Below are positions 17,906 to 25,711 of a stretch of DNA of 64,000 nt, in pieces. The stretch is from positions 310,001 through 374,000 of the forward strand of contig NZ_JAGEOJ010000005.1 in assembly GCF_017573505.1 (NCBI RefSeq). Direction: 5' to 3'. Each line of letters opens with the position of its first letter. Position 1 is the first letter of the stretch. Position numbers and translations under genes: made by a program. The notes beneath the pieces are model-generated. The model was given only the letters and a program-made list of their open reading frames with translations. It was not told the origin of the DNA and did no database searches. Source of the DNA: Actinomadura barringtoniae (GTDB lineage Bacteria > Actinomycetota > Actinomycetes > Streptosporangiales > Streptosporangiaceae).

Positions 17906-19480
17906 ATGCCCGTGCCCCTCCACGGGCGTCGTTCGCGTGCTCGCGCGAACGCTGGAAAACGGAGGACTGTCATCAGCAACAGACGTTTTCGCCTAGGACG
18001 TCCGATTGCCATCACGACCGCGGCCGTTTCACTGCTCGCCATGGGCGCCGCACCCGCGGCGCTGGCCGCCACCAAACCCCCGAAACCCAAGCCGACGCTG
18101 AGCCTGCTCGCCGCCACCTCCGCGGTGACGCTGGACAAGTACAAGGACGGCGGTGACCGGGTCGGCCTCGACCTGGGCATCCATGTCGGCGCCCCGAACG
18201 CGCCCTTCGAGATGCGCGTTCACCGCAAGTCCTACCAGGACCCGATCGTCGCGGAGCAGATCGTCCGGCAGGGCGGCAAGACCCGTACCAAGACCCTCCC
18301 GAAGGGCCTGGTGAAGAGCTTCTCGGGGTTCACCAGGTTCCTGCACGTGACGGTCACCGACGCCAAGGGCAAGAAGGTCGCCGACCTCTACCAGAACGTC
18401 TGCCCGTCCAGCGAGCAGGCCAGGATCCGGCCGGGTGCACCGAGCACCTCGCCCTATCCCACGTCCTGCTCCGACAACCCGTGGACGCGCGGCTCGGTGT
18501 GGGGCATCCAGCGCGGCTGGGCGAGCAAGGTCTCCGGGTGGAACGCTCCCCAGGTCAAGCTGGCCGACGGCAAGTACACCGCGACGGTCGGCGTCACCGC
18601 GCCCTACCAGAAGGCCTTCGGGCTCACCGCCGCCACCAAGAAGATCGCCGTCACGGTGCGGACCGTGGACGACGGGCACGGCAGGCCGATGTCGGGGAAG
18701 GCGGCTCTCAAGGCCGGGCCGAAGCCGAAGGGTAACGGCAGCGTTCCGAAGGGCCCCAAGCCCGACCTGGCCGCCCTGCCCGCGTGGGGCATCCAGCTGA
18801 ACCACGGCGAGGACGACATGCCTCCCGGCCCCCCGCCGACCAACCCGCCCGCCCCCGGACCCAAGCGCGACTACCTCGCGTTCAGCGCCACCGTCTGGAA
18901 CGCCGGGCCGTCCCCGCTCGTCGTGGACGGATTCCGCGTCAAGCCGGGACTGATGGACGCCTACCAGTACTTCTTCGACGGCCATGGCAAGCAGGTCGGC
19001 TACGCCAAGACCGGCGGCATGGAATGGGACCCGCGCGAGGGCCACATGCACTGGCACTTCAAGGACTTCGCCAGCTACCGGCTGCTCGGCAAGGACAAGA
19101 AGGAAATCGTCCGCAGCCAGAAGGAGGCGTTCTGCCTCGCCAATACCGACGCCATCAACCAGCTGGTGAAGAACGCCAACTGGAATCCCGACAACACAGA
19201 CCTGCACACCGCCTGCGGCGACCTGTCCTCGCTGTCGGTACGCGAGGTCCTGGACGTCGGCTCCGGTGACACCTACGCCCAGTTCCGTCCCGGCCAGTCG
19301 TTCGACGTGACCGACCTGAAGAACGGGACGTACTTCATCCAGGTCATCGCCAACCCGAGCCACCGGCTCTTCGAGGGGACCGCCAAGAACAACATGTCGC
19401 TGCGCAAGGTGACCCTGGGCGGCACGCCGGGCCACCGCACGGTGAAGGTCGCGCCGGTCGGCCTGGTCAACGCGCCCTAA
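17906..19480 (+). CDS. Secreted lysyl-oxidase-family protein
   Basis: 524 residues as written. The N-terminus has an arginine-rich region and a signal peptide (ITTAAVSLLAMGAAPAALA). The mature part has two beta domains. The second carries PF01186-like landmarks: HMHWHFKDFASYRLL (His residues near 380, 382 and 384, the copper-site pattern), FCLANTDA, ACGDLSSLSVREVLDVG, GDTYAQFRPGQSFDVT and NGTYFIQVIANP. The family oxidises lysyl amines to aldehydes using copper and a tyrosyl-quinone cofactor; I cannot confirm the cofactor residues. The start is unclear: the only in-frame ATG (17906) lacks a binding site, whereas GGAGG (17961-17965) sits six bases before an ATC codon at 17972. The gene ends sharing four bases with the convergent neighbour. 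Confidence 0.8.
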   Translation: MPVPLHGRRSRARANAGKRRTVISNRRFRLGRPIAITTAAVSLLAMGAAPAALAATKPPKPKPTLSLLAATSAVTLDKYKDGGDRVGLDLGIHVGAPNAPFEMRVHRKSYQDPIVAEQIVRQGGKTRTKTLPKGLVKSFSGFTRFLHVTVTDAKGKKVADLYQNVCPSSEQARIRPGAPSTSPYPTSCSDNPWTRGSVWGIQRGWASKVSGWNAPQVKLADGKYTATVGVTAPYQKAFGLTAATKKIAVTVRTVDDGHGRPMSGKAALKAGPKPKGNGSVPKGPKPDLAALPAWGIQLNHGEDDMPPGPPPTNPPAPGPKRDYLAFSATVWNAGPSPLVVDGFRVKPGLMDAYQYFFDGHGKQVGYAKTGGMEWDPREGHMHWHFKDFASYRLLGKDKKEIVRSQKEAFCLANTDAINQLVKNANWNPDNTDLHTACGDLSSLSVREVLDVGSGDTYAQFRPGQSFDVTDLKNGTYFIQVIANPSHRLFEGTAKNNMSLRKVTLGGTPGHRTVKVAPVGLVNAP

Positions 19481-22400
19481 GCGGTCCCTGAGGCCTCGGA
19501 CGGTTCGGAGGCCTCGAACGGTTCGGACGGTTCGGAGGGCTCGCGGAAGGTCTCGACGGCGTAGTGCAGGCGCGCGCTCACCAGCAGCGTCTCGTCGTCG
19601 GGGCAGCCGAGGATCTCTCCGGCCCTCTCGACCAGCTGCTCGTCGGACAGGCCGGGCTCGCCCGCGTCGATCCGCCCGATGAGCTCGACCAGCTGGGGCC
19701 GCTTGTACGCGACGATCGACCGCCCTCGTTCGATCGTGAGGGCGGGCGGCGGGTCGCCCTGTTCCGGGGCGGCCCGCTGCGGCGCGACGAGCTGCGGCGC
19801 GACGAGCTGCGGCTCAGGCTCGGCTGCGACGGCGACCGAGGCGGCCCTCTCCGGCGCGGGTCGTTCTCCCGGGGCGAAGCGGGCGCGGAGGGTCTCGAAG
19901 AGCGGGGCGGTCGGCGTGACCGCGCCGTCCAGCACGTCCGCGATGAGGTCGATGGTCCCCTCGGGATGCGGCAGTTCGGGGCCGCCCTCGCCGACGAGGA
20001 TGACCCGGGGTGCCAGCCACAGCAGGAACAGCGCCTCGGCACCGGCGCCGTGCTCGCCGTCGACGATGACCACGTCGAACGAGTCGGGCACCGCCGGGAG
20101 CAGTTCGGGGACGTGCCACAGCGGAGCGATCCAAGCGGGTGCCTCGGAACGGGACAGGCACGCCTCCCATGCCTCCGCCGTGCTCAGTTCGGCGCTCACC
20201 TCGGCCTGGCGTTCCTCTGCCTCGGTCAGTGCCTCGCGCAGCCGGTCCTCGGCCGGGGATCCCGGCAGCTCAGCGAGCCGTACGGACGCGTGCGCCCAGG
20301 CCCACGCCTCGTCCCAGTGCTCGGGAACGGTCCCTCCGATGAGCGCCTCGGCCAGCTCTGGGTGCACGGCGCGCACCCTGTCCAGCAGCGCCTCGCAGCG
20401 CATCTGCAGCCCCCGCTCGTGCCGCGCCTCCAGCAGCGCGGTGAGCGAGCGCGCGTAGCCGTCGGCGTCGCGCGAGTCGATCGCGACGAGGGCGGACAGC
20501 AGTTCGGGCGGCTGGCCCTTGTGGTCGGTGCTGATCGAGTCGCGCAGTGCGTTCAGGTCGGCGCTCGCCCGGTTGACGCTGAGCTCGGACAGCGCGCTCT
20601 GCAGCCCGACGACGTAGCCGTGCCACTGCAGCGGATGGGTGATCGGGATGCCCAGGCCCGCCAGGTGCCCGGCCGACTCCTCGATCGCGGGCAGCACCTC
20701 GCGGATGCGGGCCAGCCGCAGATGGGCCCGGCGGAACGCGGCGACGCGCTGGTCCAGCGGCCCGTCCTCGAACGGCATCCCGGCGGCCTCCCAGACGTAC
20801 TCCAGCTCCTGGAGCGACATCCGGACCATCAGCACCGAGAAGACGGCGTCCAGCAGCTCGGGCGTGGTCGGCGGCCTGCCGTCGACGCGCGCGCCGGTCA
20901 GCAGCGGCTCGGCCTGGCGTTGCGCGACCGAACGGAGCGGGCCGCGCTTCAGCGTGCCGCCCTCGGACAGGTGGTTGCGCAGGTCCTGCGCGGCGCTCGC
21001 CAGCCGCCGCAGGTGCAGCTCGCCGGGCGGCAGCTGAACGCGACGTCCCCCGAGGGAGGCGAGTGCGTGCTCGGCCCATTCGGCCTGGGGCGCCATCTCC
21101 GCGACGCGGGCCCAGATCGTCGGGCGCCGGCCCGCGAGCGCGTCGCTGAACGCGCGCGCGGCATGATCGGTGGGGTCCCACTCGCTCGGGTGGCCGTCCA
21201 GGCCGAGGTCGTGCAGCGCGGCGTCCACGGCACGCGCGGCGGCCTCAAGACGGGCCAGCAACGCGACGTCGAGGTCGCGCAACCGCCGCGACAGATCGGT
21301 CTGCGAGCGGGCGGCCCGTTCGACCTCCGCCGCCTCCGCCTCGATCAGCGACCGCACGTAGGGCGCGCTCGGCAGCGACCCGGGATCGACGTCGCGCTGC
21401 CAGGTGCGGGCCCGCCGCCCCGGCGTCTCCTCGTCGATCAGCGCGACCAGCTCTGCGACCTCGGACGCGGTGAGCGGCGGATCCGCGGGCATGCCCGTCC
21501 GCGGCGTCAGCCACGGATGGCTCTCGGACCGCAGCCTGCGGGTCAGCTCCGCGCGCGTCCCCCGGTAGCCGGGGCCAAGGTCGCAGGCGTCGGTCGCCTC
21601 GGTCAGCGCGAGCCGCGCGTCCAGCTCCGACACCTCGCGGTCGGCGGCGTTCTTGCGTTCGGCGAGCTCCTCGACGTACCGGCGGTGGCCGGCCGGGTCG
21701 TGCTCGAAGGCGCGGGCGCGCATCCGGTCGACGACCGAGGACTCCTCGGTGAGCGCGCACAGCCCGGCGACGTCCCCGGGCAGCGCGGCCAGGATGCGTT
21801 CGGCCTCGGGCGTGGTCACCAGCACCCGGCGCCCGCGCGCCAGCAGCCCGGCGAGCAGGTCGGCGATGGTCTGCGGCGAACGCTCGGCGACCTGCATGAG
21901 GCGGGCCGAACGTTCCGGCTCGATCAGGCGGCCGAGACCGCCCGGGACATCATGCATCCGGGCGAGCTGCGCGAGAAGGTCCTCGTAGTGGTCGGCGAGC
22001 GCCGCCCGGCCCGGTGGCCGTACGACGAGGGCGGGCGCGAGCCGCAGCTGCGGTACGCCCGGCGAGGCCTGCGCCGGGGTCCAGTCCTCGCGGAACGCGG
22101 CGCCGAACTCGGTGAAGGCGATCGAGCACCACTTGCGGAGCACGTCCGACACCGAGGCCCGCAACGCGAAGCCCTGGCCGGCGCGTACGGCGTCCCAGAC
22201 CCAGTCGGTGCGGGCGGGACGGAACCCGCCGAGCCCGCCGAGCAGGTCCCGGTCGCGCAGCGAGGTGTGCCCGGCGAGGACGACGTCGACCCGTTCGGTC
22301 CGTTCGTCCACGACGATGCGGACCGGGGTGGTCAGCAGGTGGTCGTGCACGCCCTCGCCGTCGGGCGGCTGCCAGGTCAGCAGGCCGGTCGCGAGCACGA

Positions 22401-22707
22401 CCTCGGCCCCGGCCAGGTCCCGCAGCGTCCGGTACCAGTGCCGCAGGCCGATCCAGCCGTCGAACTCCTCCAGCACGGTCGGCGGCGACAGCGGGATGAC
22501 CGGGATGCTGAACAGCACCTCGCCGGGCCCCGCGTCGGTCTCCAGATAGACCTCGGCGGGCAGTTCGGCGAGCCAGCAGACCTGCTCGTAGGCCCCGAGG
22601 TCGCGCGCCGGCTCGCGGCGCGCGCCGGCCAGATCCCGCAGGAACCCCAGCAGCCGCGCCGCGGTGGCGTGCACGTCCGCTCCGGGCGCCGGGGCCTGGT
22701 CCAGCAC
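19477..22707 (-). CDS. Inactivated SF1 (DNA2/NAM7-type) helicase homologue
   Basis: 1076 residues from GTG 22707 behind GGAGGA. The body matches actinobacterial AAA/SF1 helicases that have a long coiled insertion. IADLLAGLLARGRRVLVTT corresponds to the helix and strand just after Walker A, and FDVVIVDGEHGAGAEALFLL corresponds to the DEAS(Q) Walker B region, followed by LAPRVILVGE. The P-loop GPPGTGKT is missing (the site reads VAERSPQT), DEAS has become DGEH, and the second RecA domain is absent. The protein instead continues into a low-complexity linker and an unrecognised domain of about 70 residues (QLVELIGRIDAGEPGLSDEQ). The frame is long and intact, so this looks repurposed rather than a fresh pseudogene. 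ATP hydrolysis is unlikely; nucleic-acid or protein binding is possible. Confidence 0.75.
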   Translation of the reverse strand: MLDQAPAPGADVHATAARLLGFLRDLAGARREPARDLGAYEQVCWLAELPAEVYLETDAGPGEVLFSIPVIPLSPPTVLEEFDGWIGLRHWYRTLRDLAGAEVVLATGLLTWQPPDGEGVHDHLLTTPVRIVVDERTERVDVVLAGHTSLRDRDLLGGLGGFRPARTDWVWDAVRAGQGFALRASVSDVLRKWCSIAFTEFGAAFREDWTPAQASPGVPQLRLAPALVVRPPGRAALADHYEDLLAQLARMHDVPGGLGRLIEPERSARLMQVAERSPQTIADLLAGLLARGRRVLVTTPEAERILAALPGDVAGLCALTEESSVVDRMRARAFEHDPAGHRRYVEELAERKNAADREVSELDARLALTEATDACDLGPGYRGTRAELTRRLRSESHPWLTPRTGMPADPPLTASEVAELVALIDEETPGRRARTWQRDVDPGSLPSAPYVRSLIEAEAAEVERAARSQTDLSRRLRDLDVALLARLEAAARAVDAALHDLGLDGHPSEWDPTDHAARAFSDALAGRRPTIWARVAEMAPQAEWAEHALASLGGRRVQLPPGELHLRRLASAAQDLRNHLSEGGTLKRGPLRSVAQRQAEPLLTGARVDGRPPTTPELLDAVFSVLMVRMSLQELEYVWEAAGMPFEDGPLDQRVAAFRRAHLRLARIREVLPAIEESAGHLAGLGIPITHPLQWHGYVVGLQSALSELSVNRASADLNALRDSISTDHKGQPPELLSALVAIDSRDADGYARSLTALLEARHERGLQMRCEALLDRVRAVHPELAEALIGGTVPEHWDEAWAWAHASVRLAELPGSPAEDRLREALTEAEERQAEVSAELSTAEAWEACLSRSEAPAWIAPLWHVPELLPAVPDSFDVVIVDGEHGAGAEALFLLWLAPRVILVGEGGPELPHPEGTIDLIADVLDGAVTPTAPLFETLRARFAPGERPAPERAASVAVAAEPEPQLVAPQLVAPQRAAPEQGDPPPALTIERGRSIVAYKRPQLVELIGRIDAGEPGLSDEQLVERAGEILGCPDDETLLVSARLHYAVETFREPSEPSEPFEASEPSEASGTA

Positions 22708-22839
22708 GGTCGATTCCTCCCGCCCCTAGCGAAGTCCGTGCACTGATCTAACACTGCCGTTGGCACGGCGCCAAGGGACGGGAGGTGACGAGGGGCGGGC
22801 GAAGATGATCTATGGAGGTCAGGGGCCGCGGGCCGAGTG

Positions 22840-23043
22840 TCAGTAGCCGCGGGCCATGTGGCGGTCCTCGCTCGGGAGCATGACCCACAGCACCAGGTAG
22901 ACCACGAACTGCGGACCGGGCAGCAGGCAGGACAGCAGGGCAAGGATGCGGACGGTCCAGGCGCTCATGCCGAACCGCCGGGCGAGGCCGGCGCAGACGC
23001 CACCGATCATGCGTCCGTTGCGCGGACGGTAAAGGCCGTTCAT
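22840..23043 (-). CDS. Small PspC-domain membrane protein
   Basis: 67 residues from ATG 23043, with GGGGAGA eight bases upstream; a longer frame from GTG 23106 lacks this. The PspC signature is clear: LYRPRNGRMIGGVCAGLARRFG, then WTVRILALLSCLLPGPQFVVYLVLWVMLP as one or two membrane segments. PspC proteins respond to membrane stress; short stand-alone copies are common in actinobacteria and their partners vary. No PspA or sensor kinase adjoins it. It is a monocistronic gene. Confidence 0.9.
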   Translation of the reverse strand: MNGLYRPRNGRMIGGVCAGLARRFGMSAWTVRILALLSCLLPGPQFVVYLVLWVMLPSEDRHMARGY

Positions 23044-23195
23044 ATCGTTCGTCTCCCCGTTCAGGTCGATCCGTATGTACCCGCGATCTGCGGTTACGTG
23101 TTCCACGGTACGAACCGGAGCCCCGGGTACGGATCAGCCGAACGGGCGGTCTTGCGCCCATACTCGCGAATTAGGGGATGCCCCTTAGGGGGTGC

Positions 23196-23864
23196 TCAGG
23201 GGGTGTCCAGGGGCTGGGCATTATGGGCGGCGACCAGCGCCGGAAGGTCGATCAGGTCGTCCAGGACGAAGCGGCACCGCGACAGGGCCTCGTCGTCCTG
23301 CTGGATGTGCCCCCACGGGCCGCGCCGCAACAGCGCCATCTGCATGCCGTACGCCAGCCCCGGCCGGATGTCGTTGTCGATCCGGTCCCCCACGTACAGG
23401 ACGTGCTCGGGCAGGACGTCCGCGAGCTGCGCACACCGTTCGAAGAACTCCATGGACGGCTTGCTGATGCCCCAGACGTCGGAGATCCCGACGACGTCGG
23501 CGTCCAGCCGCAGCGCGGCGATCTGCTCGGCCGCCTCGACCGGCTGGTTGCCCGCGACGCCGACGTACAGCCCCAGGTCGCGCAGCCCGGACAGGCAGGC
23601 GCGGGCGTCCGGGTAGAGGTCGTCGGCGCCGAAGCCGTTCGGCACCCCGGCGGCGGCCCGCTTCTTCTCCTCCTTGGCCAGGTCGAACCCGGGCCGGAAG
23701 TACTCGAAGAGGTCCATGTGCGTGCCGCCGGTCACCAGGATCGCGCCCAGCTTGGTGAGAAAGGTGTGCCGCGGAACGCCGAGCCAGTCGGCCCAGCGGC
23801 CGTAGATCTCCCCCTCGTTGATGAGGGTCTCGCCGATGTCGAAGAAGACGGCCTCGATCTTCAC
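23196..23864 (-). CDS. HAD-superfamily hydrolase
   Basis: 222 residues. The GTG start at 23864 overlaps the upstream stop as GTGA (23861-23864), which fixes it. Motif I is FFDIGETLI: the nucleophilic Asp is present but the usual +2 Asp is Gly, as is common in this FFDIGET subgroup. Motif II is VAGNQP, motif III is Lys in GISKPSMEFF, and motif IV is GDRIDNDI. A helical cap lies between motifs I and II. The missing +2 Asp argues against a simple phosphatase; the substrate is unknown. It is translationally coupled to the metallo-hydrolase gene. Confidence 0.88.
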   Translation of the reverse strand: MKIEAVFFDIGETLINEGEIYGRWADWLGVPRHTFLTKLGAILVTGGTHMDLFEYFRPGFDLAKEEKKRAAAGVPNGFGADDLYPDARACLSGLRDLGLYVGVAGNQPVEAAEQIAALRLDADVVGISDVWGISKPSMEFFERCAQLADVLPEHVLYVGDRIDNDIRPGLAYGMQMALLRRGPWGHIQQDDEALSRCRFVLDDLIDLPALVAAHNAQPLDTP

Positions 23865-24514
23865 GCCGCTCCCGACAGGTCGACCGACTCGCCGGGCTTC
23901 AGGCGGCGGAAGTCCTTGCCCGCCTCCTTGGCCGCGTTGCCCACGTGCGTCTCCATGATGCCGAGGCCGAAGTCGTTCAGGAGGCCGTCGTGGATCACGA
24001 AGGCCCGTTCGGGCGCCACCTCGCGCACGTAGGTGTACATCTCGGGGACCTTCATCCACGGCGCGTTGCCCGGCAGGCACAGCGTCGGGACCCGCGCCTC
24101 CGGAACGGTCAGGGCGTCGCCCGGGTGGAAGACCTCGCCGTCCACCAGGAAGCCGGTGTTGGGGATCGGCGGGATGTCGGGGTGCAGGATCTCGTGGTCC
24201 TCGCCGTAGACGTGGACGTCGAAGCCGGCGGCGGTCACCGCGTCGCCGTGCCCCACCTGGTGAACGCGGGATCCCAGGTCGGCGAGGCTCTCGGCGACCA
24301 CCCGGGACGTCCACACCTCCAGCAGCGCGTCCTCCGCCATGGCCTTGCGGAGCGCGTCGGGCTGGAAATGGTCGGGGTGCTCATGGGTGATCAGCACCGC
24401 GTCCGCGCCCACCAAGGCCTCGGCCGCCGCGCTGAACGCGCCCGGGTCGATGACCAGGGTCCGATCGTCCTTCTGGAGCCGTACGCAGGAGTGTCCGAGC
24501 TTGGTGAGACGCAT
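23861..24514 (-). CDS. UlaG-like metallo-beta-lactamase-fold hydrolase
   Basis: 217 residues from ATG 24514 (MRLTKLGHSCVRL). The fold markers are LVIDPGAF, the metal motif ITHEHPDHF (HxHxDH), a later GDAL and a C-terminal His in FVIHDG. The opening KLGHSCVRL and overall length fit the UlaG/MBL group that acts on lactones, phosphoesters or nucleic acids; which one cannot be told. It is the first gene of a two-gene unit with the HAD protein and diverges from the phosphotransferase gene. Confidence 0.88.
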   Translation of the reverse strand: MRLTKLGHSCVRLQKDDRTLVIDPGAFSAAAEALVGADAVLITHEHPDHFQPDALRKAMAEDALLEVWTSRVVAESLADLGSRVHQVGHGDAVTAAGFDVHVYGEDHEILHPDIPPIPNTGFLVDGEVFHPGDALTVPEARVPTLCLPGNAPWMKVPEMYTYVREVAPERAFVIHDGLLNDFGLGIMETHVGNAAKEAGKDFRRLKPGESVDLSGAA

Positions 24515-24570
24515 GTGGCCGATTTTTCCACGGCGCGCACTCATGCCGAAATGGCGGGGGGCCATAACAA

Positions 24571-24582
24571 AAGCGAGCGCTT
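24571..24582. promoter_or_regulatory. Palindromic operator overlapping a -35 box
   Basis: AAGCG-AG-CGCTT is a perfect 5-2-5 inverted repeat whose right arm runs into TTGACC (24581-24586). It lies in the divergent region of the MBL and phosphotransferase genes. Its position suits a repressor site. It is not the KstR-like box described at 24604. Confidence 0.5.
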
Positions 24583-24617
24583 GACCGGGTGTTCACCCCT
24601 TGGTAGAACACGTTTCA
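24581..24617 (+). promoter_or_regulatory. Sigma-70-type promoter with a KstR-like box over the -10
   Basis: TTGACC (24581-24586), 17 bases, TAGAAC (24604-24609): a good housekeeping promoter for the gene at 24659. Bases 24604-24617 read T-AG-AAC-AC-GTT-TC-A, a full match to the KstR consensus TNNAACNNGTTNNA, with TAGAAC shared between box and -10. The predicted start is near 24616, leaving a leader of about 43 bases. A KstR-type TetR repressor bound here would block initiation. No kstR gene is in the window. Confidence 0.65.
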
Positions 24618-24658
24618 CTTTCTGCTTTTCGAGGCGGCCCCGGCTCGGAGGAGTGCGC

Positions 24659-25711
24659 ATGCCCGTTCCCGACCAACGAGACCCCGAGGTCACCCGCGCC
24701 GTTCTCACCACCTGGCTGGACCGGCACCTGCCCGGCGTCCGCATCCCCATGATCGAGACCCCCAAGACCAGCGGCTTCTCCAGCGAGACGCTGATCTTCG
24801 ACGCGGAGCACGAGGGCGAGCACGAGGCGCTCGTCGCCCGCGTCGCCCCCGCCCACTACCAGATCTTCCCCGAACCCAGGTTCGAGGAGCAGTACCGCCT
24901 GATGCGGACTCTGGACGAGCACACCGACATTCCCGTCCCCCCGATCCGCTGGTACGAGCCGTCACCCGACCTGCTCGGCGCGCCCTTCTTCGTGATGGGC
25001 CGCATCGACGGCGACGTCCCCACCGACATGCCCCCGTACCACCAGGACGGCTGGGTCACCCAGGTCCCCGACCAGGAACGAACCGAGATGTGGTGGCGCC
25101 CCCTGGAGATCCTGGCGCGCCTGCACAAACTCGACGTCGAAGCCCTCGGCCTGGGCTTCCTCGACCAACCGGCCTGGGGCGCCACCGGCCTCGACCAGCG
25201 CCTCAACTATTACGAGCACTACCTGCACTGGGCCTACCCGGGCCCGCAGGAGATCGCGCTCAAGGCCCTGGACTGGCTCAAGGCCAACAAGATCGACGAG
25301 CCCGACCCGCCCCGCCTTCTGTGGGGCGACGCCCGCATCGGCAACATCATCTTCCAGAAGGGCGAGCCCCGCGCCGTCCTCGACTGGGAGACCGCCATGC
25401 TCGGCGCCCCCGAGGAGGACCTGGCCTGGTACATGTTCCTCGACCGCCACCACTCCGAGGGCATCGGCGTCCCGCGCCTCTCGGGCTTCCCCTCCTACGA
25501 GGACACCATCGCCCGCTACGAGGAACTGCTCGGCCGGCCCCTCCGCGACATGGCCTATTACGAGATCCTCTCCGGCTTCAAGTTCTCGGTCATCATGGCG
25601 CGCATCGGCCAGGCGATGATCGACTTCGAGTGGATCGAGCCCGACAACGACTTCCCCTACAACAACAACTGCACCCAGCTCCTGTCGCGCATCCTCGGAG
25701 GAGACCAGTGA
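24659..25711 (+). CDS. Aminoglycoside-phosphotransferase-fold kinase
   Basis: 350 residues from ATG 24659 behind GGAGGAG. This is the APH/choline-kinase fold: N-lobe strand LVARVAP, hinge FFVMGRIDGDVP, catalytic loop LLWGDARIGN (Trp in place of the usual His, Asp kept), and Mg-binding VLDWETAMLG. The acidic tail motif EEDLAWYMF follows. Such proteins sit in many actinobacterial acyl-CoA and steroid gene groups (FadE36/Rv3761c-like) and phosphorylate small hydroxylated substrates. The stop overlaps the next GTG by four bases. The KstR-like promoter upstream supports a role in lipid or sterol use. Confidence 0.9.
   Translation: MPVPDQRDPEVTRAVLTTWLDRHLPGVRIPMIETPKTSGFSSETLIFDAEHEGEHEALVARVAPAHYQIFPEPRFEEQYRLMRTLDEHTDIPVPPIRWYEPSPDLLGAPFFVMGRIDGDVPTDMPPYHQDGWVTQVPDQERTEMWWRPLEILARLHKLDVEALGLGFLDQPAWGATGLDQRLNYYEHYLHWAYPGPQEIALKALDWLKANKIDEPDPPRLLWGDARIGNIIFQKGEPRAVLDWETAMLGAPEEDLAWYMFLDRHHSEGIGVPRLSGFPSYEDTIARYEELLGRPLRDMAYYEILSGFKFSVIMARIGQAMIDFEWIEPDNDFPYNNNCTQLLSRILGGDQ

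Noticed and set aside
17776..18180. N-terminal extension of the 199-residue hypothetical protein
   Set aside because: The extension is antisense to the lysyl-oxidase gene and low-complexity; MPEKF at 17775 is a natural start.
23174..23213. Four G-runs, a possible G-quadruplex at the end of the HAD gene
   Set aside because: Loops of 6-10 bases and high background GC make this unremarkable.
24571..24582. AAGCGAGCGCTT as a KstR2 site
   Set aside because: The KstR2 consensus AnCAAGnnCTTGnT needs CAAG and CTTG two bases apart; here the arms are AAGCG/CGCTT, so it was kept only as an unnamed operator.
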